In this document: positions 46,713 through 55,684 of the stretch, piece by piece
How positions within the stretch are numbered: the stretch's first letter is position 1
Layout of the letters: every line of letters begins with the position of its first letter
Assembly (NCBI GenBank): GCA_021851785.1
Contig: JAJZBV010000008.1
Span: 24,937 to 88,936 of the forward strand
Direction: 5' to 3'
DNA length: 64,000 nt
DNA from: Pseudomonadota bacterium
GTDB lineage: Bacteria; Pseudomonadota; Alphaproteobacteria; Acetobacterales; Acetobacteraceae
The notes under the pieces: generated by a model
What the model was told of the DNA's origin: nothing
The model's database searches: none
The model's input: the letters and a program-made list of their open reading frames with translations, nothing else
Program-made: the position numbers and the translations under genes

Positions 46713-46964
46713 ATGAACCCGCAAGATGACCCCGCCACATTGGCCGCCAAGCCGGCGCTGGTTGATATCCGCCATCTTTCGCCGCTGGAATTCGCCCGCC
46801 TCGGCGTCTCCCAGATCGCCTATATCAAGCCGGTGATGGTGGAGGGGAGCCGCGCTTTCGCGATCCACGGCGCCGATGGCGCGCCGCTCGCCATGACCCA
46901 AGATCGCGAGCTTGCGCTGGCGGCGATCGTTCAGCACGAGATGGTGCCGATTTCGCTGCACTGA
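46713..46964 (+). CDS. DUF1150 family protein
   Basis: The 83-residue protein has DIRHLSPLEFARLGVSQIAYIKPV and HGADGAPLAMTQDRELALAAIVQHEMVPISLH, the DUF1150 pattern. Function is unknown, but the family is commonly encoded beside Hsp20 genes, as here. ATGs at 46704, 46707 and 46713 are all in frame; 46713 is preferred because it lies 9 bp after the AGGAG site, which abuts the first ATG. Confidence 0.85.
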   Translation: MNPQDDPATLAAKPALVDIRHLSPLEFARLGVSQIAYIKPVMVEGSRAFAIHGADGAPLAMTQDRELALAAIVQHEMVPISLH

Positions 46965-47024
46965 ACCCGACGCGAAGAGAAGGGCGCCGCGCATGCCTCG
47001 CCGTGGCAAGCGTGCGCCCAGATC

Positions 47025-47070
47025 GTTACCCCTTGGGGCCGTTAACCCCCTTGGGGCCGTTATCCCTTGG
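47025..47070. repeat. imperfect tandem CCTTGGGGCCGTTA repeat
   Basis: Three units of about 17 bp (GTTACCCCTTGGGGCC, GTTAACCCCCTTGGGGCC, GTTATCCCTTGG) each contain the self-complementary CCCCTTGGGG. They lie between the converging DUF1150 gene and the gene at 47060, and may help end transcription. Confidence 0.6.
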
Positions 47071-47368
47071 CGGCGGACGGCGCGACGCTGGCAGCGGGCG
47101 TGGGCGGCGTCTGTTCGGCCTGGGCCTGGCGATAGGCGTCGAGCTGATGCTGGGAAGGGATCGAATTCTCCACCGCGCCGGTGCTGCTCAGAAATTCAAT
47201 GACGGTGATCCCGAGCGCGGGATCGATCGTCATCTGGGGGTTGAGGAACGGCGCCGTCGCGGCCGGAGCCGGGGTTGGCGCGGACGCGGAGGAAGACGGA
47301 TCTGCCACCGAGCGGGCGGTTGACACACTCGGCAAGACCGCCGTGTTGACGGAAACTTGGCCGGACAT
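47060..47368 (-). CDS. small hypothetical protein
   Basis: The 102-residue protein has a Ser/Ala/Pro-rich N-terminal half and a conserved-looking core: PFLNPQMTIDPALGITVIEFLSSTGAVENSIPSQHQLDAYR (residues 40-80). The core pattern, an LGI-VIEF strand followed by an IPS-x-x-QLDAY helix, vaguely recalls FlaG-like proteins of flagellar loci, but this is not firm. There is no signal peptide or membrane segment. An A/T-rich region (about 47370-47460) separates it from the next gene. Confidence 0.6.
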   Translation of the reverse strand: MSGQVSVNTAVLPSVSTARSVADPSSSASAPTPAPAATAPFLNPQMTIDPALGITVIEFLSSTGAVENSIPSQHQLDAYRQAQAEQTPPTPAASVAPSAAKG

Positions 47369-47471
47369 GATGACACCATGAGCTATAGACTATTTTAGAC
47401 TGTTTTCTCCCCTGTATCCCGGGGTGTGCCAAAAATTACCCTCATTTTTATTAAGAAACCGTTAGCGCGCT

Positions 47472-48245
47472 CTATGCCGCGTCGCGCAGCGCCGGGTTGC
47501 CTTTGAAGTCATGCGACCCGGCATGGGTCAGCCGAGCTTGCGTGTCGAGCCAGATACTGCCGCCGAGCTGGCGCCAGCGCCGGCAGAACGTGTAATCCTC
47601 GCTGAGATAGGCGTTGCTGTCGGGGTCGATCATGCCGTCGAACAGGGCATGGTTGTAGGCCGTCGCCGGCATCCCGGTGCTGAAGATATGGGCGCCGCCG
47701 TAGCGGGTCTCGGGGTAGGCGGCGATCATGCGTTCGATGACGTGGCGCTGGATGAGCATGAAGCCGGTGCCGGCATATTCGGCGGTGACGAAATCACCCT
47801 CGCGCGTCAGCGCCGCCCCGCGGCAGGGCTCGCCGACATAGAGCATGGCCGCGGTTTCCGCCGCCTCGCCGCCGGCGAGCCTGGCCTCCGCCGCCTGGTC
47901 CCAGTGCAGCGCCTTGATCGGATACATCCCGGCGGCGATATCCTTCCCGGCGCGCAGCAGCCGCGACACCTGTTCCGGCGCGAAGGCGATGTCGGCGTCG
48001 ATGAACAAAAGATGCGTCGCCGAGGCCTGGCGCATGAAATGCCCGACCAGGGTGTTCCGGCTGCGGCTGATCATCGCGTCGTGGCCGAGCAGGGCGAGCG
48101 AGAGATCGAACCCGGCGAGCGGCGCCTGCTGCATCAGCGCGACCACCGACTCCATATAGCCTTGCGTCACCAACCCCCCGAAACAGGGGGTGGCAAGAAA
48201 GAGATGGGCCGGCGTCGTCATCCGTGCCGTCATGCTTGTCGTCAT
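47472..48245 (-). CDS. glycosyltransferase, GT-A fold
   Basis: The 257-residue protein has a nucleotide-sugar fold: HLFLATPCFGGLVTQGYMESVVALM, DAMISRSRNTLVGHF and the metal-binding LLFIDADIAFAPEQVSRLL. A later YGGAHIFSTGMPATAYNHALFDG and SEDYTFCRRWRQLGG form the acceptor side. It resembles uncharacterised alphaproteobacterial transferases, and the product is unknown. ATGs at 48233 and 48221 are alternative starts; none has a strong ribosome site. Confidence 0.75.
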   Translation of the reverse strand: MTTSMTARMTTPAHLFLATPCFGGLVTQGYMESVVALMQQAPLAGFDLSLALLGHDAMISRSRNTLVGHFMRQASATHLLFIDADIAFAPEQVSRLLRAGKDIAAGMYPIKALHWDQAAEARLAGGEAAETAAMLYVGEPCRGAALTREGDFVTAEYAGTGFMLIQRHVIERMIAAYPETRYGGAHIFSTGMPATAYNHALFDGMIDPDSNAYLSEDYTFCRRWRQLGGSIWLDTQARLTHAGSHDFKGNPALRDAA

Positions 48246-48335
48246 GCGTTTTGCATCTTCCGCGCACCTGAAGGAAGGTCGAGCTGTGGCGGACGAGCTA
48301 TAGCGGCAAGAGATGAAGAAACTCTTTGCGGCGCG

Positions 48336-49424
48336 TCAGCCCGGATGCCAGTCGAGCCGCTCGGCGAGCCAGCGGCGCAGATCGAGCAGCGCCAGCGGCC
48401 GCGCCGCGAGGGTTCCGAGACATAGCGTCGTCTCCGGCCCGGCGAGGATGCGCGTGGCCTCGATCCCGGCGCTTTGCTGCCAGCCCTGATCGGCCATCAC
48501 CTCGTGCCCGGCGGCGCGCCACAGCGCCACCATCGGCGGCGGGGTCAGGGCCGGCAGAACCAGCGCGAAATCCAGGATCGCCGCCGCCGCCGCACTCCGC
48601 CAGGCGGCATAGATCGCCCCCGAGGGCGGGGTGCCGCGCATCTGTTCGTAAAGCGCCGGCAGATGCGGCACGTCCGGCAGCGTCGGATCGGCGGCCAGGC
48701 GCCCGTCGGCGTCGATCATGCCGAAGGAGAACAGCGGCGTCGCGAGCGTCGCGAGCGCGAGCCGCGCCTCGGCGATATCCGCCCCTTGCACCAGCACCGC
48801 GTCGACCTCGCCCCGGGCCAGGGCGGCGCGCGCGGCGACCCCTTCGAGGCCGAACACCGGCACCGCCCGCGCGCCCAGAAGGTCGATCCCGAGCAGCGCC
48901 GGCAGATCGGGCCCGACCGGGCGCGCCGCCGCAACCCGCACCGGGGTCGCGGAATCCGCGAGGTTCACCCCGTTTCGTCCGAGCAGAACCCTTGAAGTGA
49001 GCCCGCCCAGCACCGGCACGAAACGGTTGGCGTCGAAATGGCAGCGGCTATCGCCGGCCAGCCATTCGATCACCGCGACCCCCGGAAGCAGCAGCGCCGT
49101 GAGCCCGTCGGGCGTGACGCGGGCGGCGAATTCATTCGCCCCGGCGACGCCGTCCGGCCCGCCGCGGGCGAGGCGGTTGATCGGCGTCCCGGACGGAAAT
49201 CCGGGCAGCAGGGCGCCGGCGAGATGCGCCGAGACCCGATCCAGCCGGCCATTGACCGGCCCCGCGATCAGCAGCGTCGCGCCATCGCGAAACGGCTGGC
49301 TCGGCAGCGCCGCCGCCGCCCGACGCGCCGCGAACAAGGGTACGGCGAGCCCGGCGGCCAGGAGATGCCGGCGCGCGAGCCGCGCCGTGTGCTTCCCGCC
49401 CGCGCCGCTCCCGTCACGCATCAT
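48336..49424 (-). CDS. Bug-family (TTT) periplasmic solute-binding-like protein
   Basis: The 362-residue protein has an export signal with a twin-arginine-like start ([23 protein letters not shown]). The mature protein has a Bug/TctC-like layout: [29 protein letters not shown], then [29 protein letters not shown] and [19 protein letters not shown]. No tctA/tctB membrane genes are nearby, so it is an orphan receptor. The start overlaps the apt stop (ATGATG within the apt end), so the two genes are linked. Confidence 0.7.
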   Translation of the reverse strand: MMRDGSGAGGKHTARLARRHLLAAGLAVPLFAARRAAAALPSQPFRDGATLLIAGPVNGRLDRVSAHLAGALLPGFPSGTPINRLARGGPDGVAGANEFAARVTPDGLTALLLPGVAVIEWLAGDSRCHFDANRFVPVLGGLTSRVLLGRNGVNLADSATPVRVAAARPVGPDLPALLGIDLLGARAVPVFGLEGVAARAALARGEVDAVLVQGADIAEARLALATLATPLFSFGMIDADGRLAADPTLPDVPHLPALYEQMRGTPPSGAIYAAWRSAAAAAILDFALVLPALTPPPMVALWRAAGHEVMADQGWQQSAGIEATRILAGPETTLCLGTLAARPLALLDLRRWLAERLDWHPG

Positions 49425-49929
49425 AGCTCACGAGCGCCGAGAACGGCACATCGAGCCGCGCCCGGCCGTCGAGGAAGGCGAGTTCGATCAGCGCCGCCGC
49501 CGCCGGCACCACCGCCCCGGCCTCACGCAGCAGCGCCACCGCCGCCGCCATCGTGCCGCCGGTCGCCAGCAGATCGTCGAGCAGCACCACGCGCTGGCCC
49601 GGCGCCAGGGCGTCTTTCTGGATCTCCAGCCGGTCGGCGCCGTATTCCAGCGCGTAATCGCGCCCCACCGTGCCCCCCGGCAGCTTGCCGCGCTTGCGCA
49701 GCATGACGAAGCCGCAGCCGAGTTTGAGGGCCAGCGGCGCGGTGAGCAAAAAGCCGCGGCTTTCGATGCCGGCGAGGAGATCGGGCTGATAGGCGCGCAC
49801 GACATTGGCCAGCCGCCCCATCGCCACCTGCCAGGCATCGGGATGCCGGAGCAGGGTCGAAATGTCGTAAAACAGGATTCCGGGCTTGGGAAAATCGGGA
49901 ATGCCGCGGATGTAGTCTTTGAGGTCCAT
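49414..49929 (-). CDS. apt: adenine phosphoribosyltransferase
   Basis: Apt salvages adenine to AMP with PRPP. The 171-residue protein has the full pattern: [63 protein letters not shown], and the PRPP loop [17 protein letters not shown] 49929 gives the family length; longer upstream frames are not coding. It is divergent from the GNAT gene and overlaps the downstream Bug-like gene. Confidence 0.96.
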   Translation of the reverse strand: MDLKDYIRGIPDFPKPGILFYDISTLLRHPDAWQVAMGRLANVVRAYQPDLLAGIESRGFLLTAPLALKLGCGFVMLRKRGKLPGGTVGRDYALEYGADRLEIQKDALAPGQRVVLLDDLLATGGTMAAAVALLREAGAVVPAAAALIELAFLDGRARLDVPFSALVSYDA

Positions 49930-50148
49930 GTGAAGCCCGCCTTGTTCTTTCCATCGCGAGCGCGAGAGGGCGCCCTTGGCCGCCCTGGCTGTGGCCTCCC
50001 CCCTCGCGCGTGCCGCCTCTTGCTTCCGGCGATTTCTCCAAGGGTATATCCCCGCCCGCCGCCCGCCGGCAACCCGTCCGCCGCCACCTTGCCATCGCAA
50101 CCGGCAATGCCCACCCTCGGGCGGCGAGAAACCGGCGGCGGGTGAGAG

Positions 50149-50877
50149 ATGGAAAGTCGTGAAAATCACTTCGGCCAGACGATCGGCGCGCCTGTCGCCG
50201 GCTGGACGCCGCGCCCGCATCCGCCGGCAACCGCGCTCGCTGGCCGCCACTGCCGGATCGAGACGCTCGATCCCGCCCGCCACGGCGATGATCTCTTCGC
50301 CGCCGACCAATTGGCACCCGATGCCCGGGACTGGACCTATCTGGTCGGCGAGCGGCCGGCGGGACGAGAAGCGTTCCAAGCCTGGCTCGAGGCCTGCGCC
50401 GCGCCCTGGCGCCGCGCCGACGGCGATCCGCTGTTTCACGCCATCCTGCTGCCCGATGGCCGCGCCGCCGGGCTCGCCGCCTATCTCCGCATCGATCGCG
50501 GCAATGGCGTGATCGAGGTCGGGCACATCCTCTTCACCCGCGCCCTCCAGCGCCGCCCGGCCGGCACCGAGGCGATGTTCCTGATGATGCGCCGCGCCTT
50601 CGACGAACTCGGCTACCGGCGCTATGAGTGGAAATGCGACAGCCTGAACGCGCCCTCGCGCCGCGCCGCCTTGCGTTATGGCTTCCGCTTCGAGGGCATC
50701 TTCCGCCAGGCCGTGGTCTATAAGGGCCGCAGCCGCGACACCGCCTGGTTTGCGATCACCGATCAGGAATGGCCAAGGGTGCGGGCGGCGTTCGAGGCCT
50801 GGCTCGACCCGGCGAATTTCACCCCGGCCGGGGCGCAGCGCCGCCCGCTCGCCGCTCTGCTTCCCCCGCCCGCCTGA
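50149..50877 (+). CDS. GNAT family N-acetyltransferase (RimJ-like)
   Basis: The 242-residue protein has the acetyl-CoA-binding arrangement of RimJ/RimL-type enzymes: [84 protein letters not shown] and [13 protein letters not shown]. The acceptor is unknown. Sixty bases of its 3' end (50796-50855) recur without mismatch at 51929-51988, on the far side of the DUF3494 gene. Confidence 0.85.
   Translation: MESRENHFGQTIGAPVAGWTPRPHPPATALAGRHCRIETLDPARHGDDLFAADQLAPDARDWTYLVGERPAGREAFQAWLEACAAPWRRADGDPLFHAILLPDGRAAGLAAYLRIDRGNGVIEVGHILFTRALQRRPAGTEAMFLMMRRAFDELGYRRYEWKCDSLNAPSRRAALRYGFRFEGIFRQAVVYKGRSRDTAWFAITDQEWPRVRAAFEAWLDPANFTPAGAQRRPLAALLPPPA
50796..50855 (+). repeat. 60-bp direct repeat, copy 1 (inside GNAT 3' end)
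   Basis: This segment encodes [19 protein letters not shown] of the GNAT protein. It is identical to 51929-51988, in the same orientation, 1133 bp away. Confidence 0.9.
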
Positions 50878-50897
50878 CCTCTACCATCGCCGCGCGC

Positions 50898-51782
50898 TCA
50901 GGCGCCGCCGACGCGCGCGCGGTTCCGCGTCCGACGCACCAGAGCGAGGCCGACCAGTCCGGCGCCGAGCACCCAGGCCGAAGCCGGCTCGGGCACCGAT
51001 GTCGAACCGCCGCTCGGGGCGCCGCTAAACCCAGCGCTGCCATAGTCGCTACGGCCGGTGCCGAAATTCGTCCCCGCGCAGTTGTTCGAGATCGCGTTCC
51101 CGTCCATCGTGACCGCCCCGTTCAGCGCGATGGCGCGGCCGCACACGATATCCGCCCCGGTATCGAGGGTGATGCTGGTATCGGCGACAATGTTGCCGGC
51201 AAAAACCGTGCTGGTGCCGAGCGTCGCGGAACTGCCGACCTGCCAGTAGATACCGCTGTTGGCGTCGCCGCCGGTCACGTCGACGGCGGCATTGCTGGCG
51301 GTGGTGAGCGTGCTGGCGATCTGGAACACGAACGCCGCGTTGGGATTCCCGGAGAAATCGAGCGTGAGCGCGCCTGTCAATTGCGCCGAGCTGGCAAAGA
51401 AATAGACGCCCGGTGTCAGCGTGAGCCCGCCGAGATTCCGCCCGGTCAGCGTCTCTGTCGGCGACAGGCCAGCGAGGGTGGTATAGGCCGTGCCGGCATC
51501 GCTCTGCGCCTGTTGCGCGACAGCATCGGTGTCATGCTCGGTTCCGGTCAAGCTGATCGTGCTGGCTCCGGTGATCGAGGTGCCGGGATAGAGCCCGAGA
51601 TCGCCATAGAGCATGCTCGCGCCGGTATTCGTCACGGTGCTGGCGCCCAACACACCGAAACTCTCTGCCGATCCCAGGAACGCGGCCGCCGATACCGGCG
51701 AAAGAGCCGCCAGAAGCGCCGCGAACGAAATAACGAACGCGAGGCCAGAACCGCATCGGACAGAATTCCGCACGACATTCAT
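50898..51782 (-). CDS. DUF3494 (ice-binding-like) protein with PEP-CTERM anchor
   Basis: The 294-residue precursor has a signal peptide ([19 protein letters not shown]). Residues 38-240 match the DUF3494 beta-solenoid of ice-binding proteins: [99 protein letters not shown]. The C-terminus is a PEP-CTERM sorting signal: [20 protein letters not shown] followed by RRTRNR. It should be cut by an exosortase and exported to the surface; no exosortase gene is in the window. ATG 51782 has GGAAGG upstream. The gene is bracketed by the 60-bp direct repeat. Confidence 0.85.
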   Translation of the reverse strand: MNVVRNSVRCGSGLAFVISFAALLAALSPVSAAAFLGSAESFGVLGASTVTNTGASMLYGDLGLYPGTSITGASTISLTGTEHDTDAVAQQAQSDAGTAYTTLAGLSPTETLTGRNLGGLTLTPGVYFFASSAQLTGALTLDFSGNPNAAFVFQIASTLTTASNAAVDVTGGDANSGIYWQVGSSATLGTSTVFAGNIVADTSITLDTGADIVCGRAIALNGAVTMDGNAISNNCAGTNFGTGRSDYGSAGFSGAPSGGSTSVPEPASAWVLGAGLVGLALVRRTRNRARVGGA

Positions 51783-51928
51783 GAGCAAGGCCTTCCGCTG
51801 ACGGCAAGGCTTGGCACAACATCATGCCCTCGGCCGTTATCCTAGAAAAATTGCCAGCCGCTGTCAATGATCGAACGATGACGACGCCCCGCGCCAGGTG
51901 AACGGCCGGAAGGGGGCGAGGTTTGCCG

Positions 51929-51988
51929 GGCCTGGCTCGACCCGGCGAATTTCACCCCGGCCGGGGCGCAGCGCCGCCCGCTCGCCGC
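51929..51988 (+). repeat. 60-bp direct repeat, copy 2 (at the 3' end of the GT4 gene)
   Basis: This is identical to 50796-50855. On the minus strand it supplies the last codons and TGA stop of the glycosyltransferase ([11 protein letters not shown]), so that protein's native end has apparently been replaced. Confidence 0.9.
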
Positions 51989-53166
51989 GTATCATGCGCC
52001 GGCAGGGTCTGGAGATACGCCGCCAGCGGGTCCATGATCTGGAGCAGCATGTTGTCCCAGGAAAACCGCGCCGTGATCTCACGCGCGCGGGCGATGAAAT
52101 CCGGGCGCCGCTTGGGCGGGTTCTCCTGCACCTCGCGCACCACGCGATAGAGGCTTTCGGCCGAGAACGGGTCGAAATAGAGACAGGCCTCGCCGCCGAT
52201 TTCGGGGAGCGAGGAGCTGAAGGAGGCGATCACCGGCGTTCCCGCCGAGAGGCTCTCCAGGACCGGCAGGCCGAAACCCTCGAAGAACGAGGGGTAGATC
52301 GTTGCCTCGGCGCCGCGGAGCAGAAGATATTTGTCGAAATCGGAGACGAAGCCGGGAAAGATGATCCGCCCGTCGCGCAGCGCTTTTTCGAGAATGGCGG
52401 GCGGCGACTGCGCCTCCAAAAGCCAGCCGGCGCGCCCGGCGATGACGATGCGGGTGGTTTCGAGGATTTCCGGAAACAAAGCGAGAAGCTCGAAGACGCA
52501 GCCGATGTTCTTGCGTGGCTCGCGGGTGCTGAGGACGAGAAAATAGGGGTCGCCGCCGAACGGGACGGGCGTGTTCGGCGCCTGCACCTCATACCAACCC
52601 GGCCAGGAGACGCCGTTATAGGCGACGAAGACGCGGTCTTCCGGCGCGCCGAGATAGGCTTTGAGATCATCGACCGTCGCCTGCGAGACGCCGAAGGTGA
52701 GGGAGTTGGTGCGGAGATCATCGACCAGCCCCTTCTGGTGGTGGCGGATGTTCTCGATGACGTGGAAATGCGGCGTGATCAGCGTCGAGAGGTCGTGATA
52801 GAGGCTGCATTCGATGGGAAAAATCTGCGTCACCCGCTTGACCGAGGGATAGAGGCCGATCGCGTTGCGGCGGGCATCGAGGGAGGGCAGTTTGCCGCCC
52901 TGCGCCGGGCCGCGGAAAAAATCGCGATGCAGGAAAAGGCCGCTATTCCTCGCCAGCGCGTCGGTCACGGCGGCGTTGGCGACGCGGTGGTGTTCGTAGA
53001 AAAATTGCACCTGGCGCGGAAATCGCGCCAGCAGGGCACGCGCGAGGCCGGCGGCGGCCACCGGGATCCCGGTCCAATGCTCCTCAAAGAGCGGCGAGAC
53101 GTCGAAATAGAGCTGCCAGCCGCCGGCGTCGAGCGCCGCCGCGATTTCGGCGAAGGGCTGGTTCAT
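51952..53166 (-). CDS. family 4 glycosyltransferase with altered C-terminus
   Basis: The 404-residue GT-B enzyme has an N-terminal acceptor domain (LYFDVSPLFEEHWTGIPVAAAGLARALL) and a donor domain with YFLVLSTREPRKNIGCVFELLALF, IVIAGRAGWLL, IIFPGFVSDFDKYLLLRGAEATIYPSFFEGFGLPVLESLSAGTPVIAS, which carries the E-x7-E motif. The last 11 residues ([11 protein letters not shown]) are encoded by the 60-bp duplicated segment from the GNAT gene, on the opposite strand. The core is intact, so activity may remain. It overlaps the 517-residue upstream gene by ATGA. Confidence 0.85.
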   Translation of the reverse strand: MNQPFAEIAAALDAGGWQLYFDVSPLFEEHWTGIPVAAAGLARALLARFPRQVQFFYEHHRVANAAVTDALARNSGLFLHRDFFRGPAQGGKLPSLDARRNAIGLYPSVKRVTQIFPIECSLYHDLSTLITPHFHVIENIRHHQKGLVDDLRTNSLTFGVSQATVDDLKAYLGAPEDRVFVAYNGVSWPGWYEVQAPNTPVPFGGDPYFLVLSTREPRKNIGCVFELLALFPEILETTRIVIAGRAGWLLEAQSPPAILEKALRDGRIIFPGFVSDFDKYLLLRGAEATIYPSFFEGFGLPVLESLSAGTPVIASFSSSLPEIGGEACLYFDPFSAESLYRVVREVQENPPKRRPDFIARAREITARFSWDNMLLQIMDPLAAYLQTLPAHDTRRAGGAAPRPG

Positions 53167-54716
53167 GACAGCCCCCGCCGCGACGGCGCCGCCGGCGCGG
53201 CCGCCAGCTTGGCGGCGTGCTTGGTGGCCGGTCCGGACGCTGGCGTGACCGCGGGCTCGCGCGCGTCGCGCTGGCGCGTCTTCGGCTTGGCCCCCGCCGG
53301 TTTGATCGCGGTCGGTTTGATTGCGGCCGGTTCGTCCGCGTTTTCCCGCCCCATCGCCGCCGATGCCGTCTCCACCGGGGTTTCCTCCGCCGCGGCTTCC
53401 TCCAACGTCTGGTGCAGCAAGGCGGCGAGGGCGCGCGCCGAAAGCGTACCGACGGAGAACAGCCGCCCGCCGAACTGATCATCGGCATTGATCAGCCGCA
53501 CCTCATCGGCGGCGGCCACGAAACGCGGGGGGACGTGGTGCGGTGGCGTCGCCTCGGCCTCGCCCTCGGGCGCCGTCGCGAGCAGGGCGGTGGGAAGACC
53601 GAGGGCCATCAGCCGGCGCTCGGTCCATAGCCGGTCCGGCGCGTCCGCTTCGAGCCAGGCGATCTCGAACAGCGACGCCAGCGTGGCGGCGGCGCGGTGG
53701 GACGCCAGCCGGGCGATGAAAAGATGCCGGAGATCGGCGGGTGCGGCGTGGAGCAACTGGCGGGCGTTCTCGATCACCGCGGTGATCTGGCCGGCGCTGT
53801 CCGTGGTCTCGTTATAGGGAAACAGCACCAGCCGGCCGATGGTCGCGGCGAGGCCGCCGGAATGCGCGAGCTTTTCGACCAAATCGGGAATGATGCTGGC
53901 GGGATGGGCGAGATTCCACGGCACCATGATCATGCGCGGCACCGCCTCGCCGCGTTCGCGGGCGACCTCACGCATCGCGACGACGCCGCGCCAATCGAGC
54001 AGCGCCGGCGGCACGACGGCGGCCGGGGGTTGCTGCCAGGCGGCGGGATCGTATTCGGCGAAGGAGCGGACGATCAGGCCCGAGGCATCGCTGCCGACCA
54101 CGCGCGCCGCCGCGCCGCGCGCGGGCGGCGGTGGCAGATCGGCGATCGCGAAGCCGGCGGCGAGGCATTCGCTGGCGATGGCGCCGCCATTGCTGCGCCG
54201 TGGCAGAAAACTCTGCGGCTGATAGAGCAGCAACTGCGCCATCGCCGTCGGCAGCCGGTTGCCGCCGCCGAAGGGGTGATGGGTCGGGGTCAGCGGCGTG
54301 GTGATGCGATGCTCGGCGAGCACCATGACATTGTGCGCCCCTTTCACCACCCGGGCGAAATAGGGCATACCGAAACGAAGATGGGTGAGGGCGCCGCGCC
54401 CGTCCCAGCCGGTGGCGCGGGCGATATGGGCATGGCTTTCGCGACTGGAAAAAATCTCCGGGGCGGGGACCACGAACAAGGTCCGGCCGAGCGTCGCGAT
54501 CTGGCTGGCGAACGCCTGCATCTGCGCCTCCCACCCGAACAAGACCTGGCGCGGCAGGCAATCGGCGAGCGGCACCACCGCGCCGGCGGCGCAACGCCCG
54601 AGCGGCGCGCTCGCCACCAAAACGCCGCTCGCTCCGAGCGAAGCCGGCATTTCCCTCGTCGCCGCCGCCGCGAAACCGTTCGATCCCGCCCTGCTCAAAC
54701 CAAGAGAGTGTTCCAT
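53163..54716 (-). CDS. hypothetical protein in a glycosyltransferase operon
   Basis: The 517-residue protein has no family that I recognise. It has no signal peptide. The middle part contains LIVRSFAEYDPAAWQQPP, MIMVPWNLAHPASIIPDLVEKL and GRLVLFPYNETTDSAGQITAVIENARQLL, which look like an alpha/beta fold possibly related to glycan enzymes. The C-terminal 70 residues are a Lys/Ala/Pro-rich, probably disordered tail (KPTAIKPAGAKPKTRQRDARE). Its stop overlaps the glycosyltransferase start, so it likely acts in the same polysaccharide step. ATG 54716 is tentative; a longer frame begins at 54767. Confidence 0.6.
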   Translation of the reverse strand: MEHSLGLSRAGSNGFAAAATREMPASLGASGVLVASAPLGRCAAGAVVPLADCLPRQVLFGWEAQMQAFASQIATLGRTLFVVPAPEIFSSRESHAHIARATGWDGRGALTHLRFGMPYFARVVKGAHNVMVLAEHRITTPLTPTHHPFGGGNRLPTAMAQLLLYQPQSFLPRRSNGGAIASECLAAGFAIADLPPPPARGAAARVVGSDASGLIVRSFAEYDPAAWQQPPAAVVPPALLDWRGVVAMREVARERGEAVPRMIMVPWNLAHPASIIPDLVEKLAHSGGLAATIGRLVLFPYNETTDSAGQITAVIENARQLLHAAPADLRHLFIARLASHRAAATLASLFEIAWLEADAPDRLWTERRLMALGLPTALLATAPEGEAEATPPHHVPPRFVAAADEVRLINADDQFGGRLFSVGTLSARALAALLHQTLEEAAAEETPVETASAAMGRENADEPAAIKPTAIKPAGAKPKTRQRDAREPAVTPASGPATKHAAKLAAAPAAPSRRGLS

Positions 54717-54897
54717 GCGGTCATGACTATCCACTTGCGAGGGAAGCTTGCCGGCAACACACGCCACTATCGGCGAGTTCCGCGCCGATGAAAACGGAAA
54801 TCCTGACAGTTCCCCTCAAAAAACGATATACGAATTGCAATGATCGGTTTATGCCTAGGGTCAGGCTGGTCCGCAAGCGTAGAAAATTAACCAGATC

Positions 54898-55602
54898 ATG
54901 GTCGCCAACGTTCCCCTTCGCCCCGTGCCGCCACCGGTTTTCGAAGGCGGCCTCGACGGTTTCACGCGCGATGGTTTCATCGCCGGCTGGGTCTGCCGCC
55001 CGGGCGTTGTCGCGCGCTGCCATGTGCGGGTTTTGTGGGAGGACGAGGTTCTCGGCGAGGCGGTTGCGGAATCGTTTCGCATCGATCTGCTGCGCGCCGG
55101 CAAGGGGCTCGGCCATTGCGGCTTCTTCGCCCGCCTGCGCCGCGAATTACCGCCCGGGGAGCACGTCTTCGCGCTCGTCGCGCTGCCCGAAGATGGCGGC
55201 GAGATCGAGGTCGCGCGTGACCTTCCCCTCCTCATGCCGGCGGATCCGGAGATCCGCGCCCATCTCCCGGACAGCCCGCGTGAGCGCCCGATCTGGCGGG
55301 ATGAAGACGTGCTCGGCCATCTCGCGCAATTCGATCTCGCCCGGCATTGCCGGGAGATGGGTGTCGATCGCTTCGTCGATGTCGTCTACCGCTTCGCGCT
55401 CGACCGCTGGGCCGATGACAGCGCGCGCGGGCTTTATCCCTCGATCCTGGAAAAAGCCTCGCTCACGCCGGAGGCGTTCTTTTCCATCATCCTCACCTCC
55501 GATGAGCGCAAGGGGCGGCAGACGCCGCTGCCCTCGCCTTTCGACTATCGCTTCCCCTTCCCCACCTACGCGATCGAAACCGCCGCGTCCGCGCCGGGGT
55601 GA
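54898..55602 (+). CDS. DUF4214-like protein with beta-sandwich N-domain
   Basis: The 234-residue protein has an N-terminal domain, GGLDGFTRDGFIAGWVCRPG to RELPPGEHVFALVALPEDGGEIEV, like small beta-sandwich modules found on surface glycan enzymes. Its C-terminal DUF4214-like segment reads DRFVDVVYRFALDRWADDSARGLYPSILEKASLTPEAFFSIILTSDE. DUF4214 often occurs in proteins linked to surface glycans and S-layers. It is divergent from the 517-residue gene, and the 180-bp gap between the two is A/T-rich and likely holds both promoters. Confidence 0.65.
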   Translation: MVANVPLRPVPPPVFEGGLDGFTRDGFIAGWVCRPGVVARCHVRVLWEDEVLGEAVAESFRIDLLRAGKGLGHCGFFARLRRELPPGEHVFALVALPEDGGEIEVARDLPLLMPADPEIRAHLPDSPRERPIWRDEDVLGHLAQFDLARHCREMGVDRFVDVVYRFALDRWADDSARGLYPSILEKASLTPEAFFSIILTSDERKGRQTPLPSPFDYRFPFPTYAIETAASAPG

Positions 55603-55621
55603 GACGGCGCCAGCGAGGCTG

Positions 55622-55684
55622 CCGCTCCGAGCGCCGGAAAGAAAGTCTTTTTTTGCTTCTTTTTCTTCAGAAAAAGAAGTTCTC
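55622..55684. repeat. A/T-rich interspersed repeat, copy E (module 2 only)
   Basis: GCCGCTCCGAGCGCCGG is followed by AAAGAAAGTCTTTTTTTGC and TTCTTTTTCTTCAGAAAAAG. It matches the right-hand module of copies A and D. It lies between converging genes and encodes the last residues (ENFFF) of the TIGR04282-like protein. Confidence 0.7.

Noticed and set aside
46973..47070. Possible CRISPR-like array in the CCTTGGGG repeats
   Set aside because: The units are adjacent with no spacers, only three are present, and no cas genes are near.
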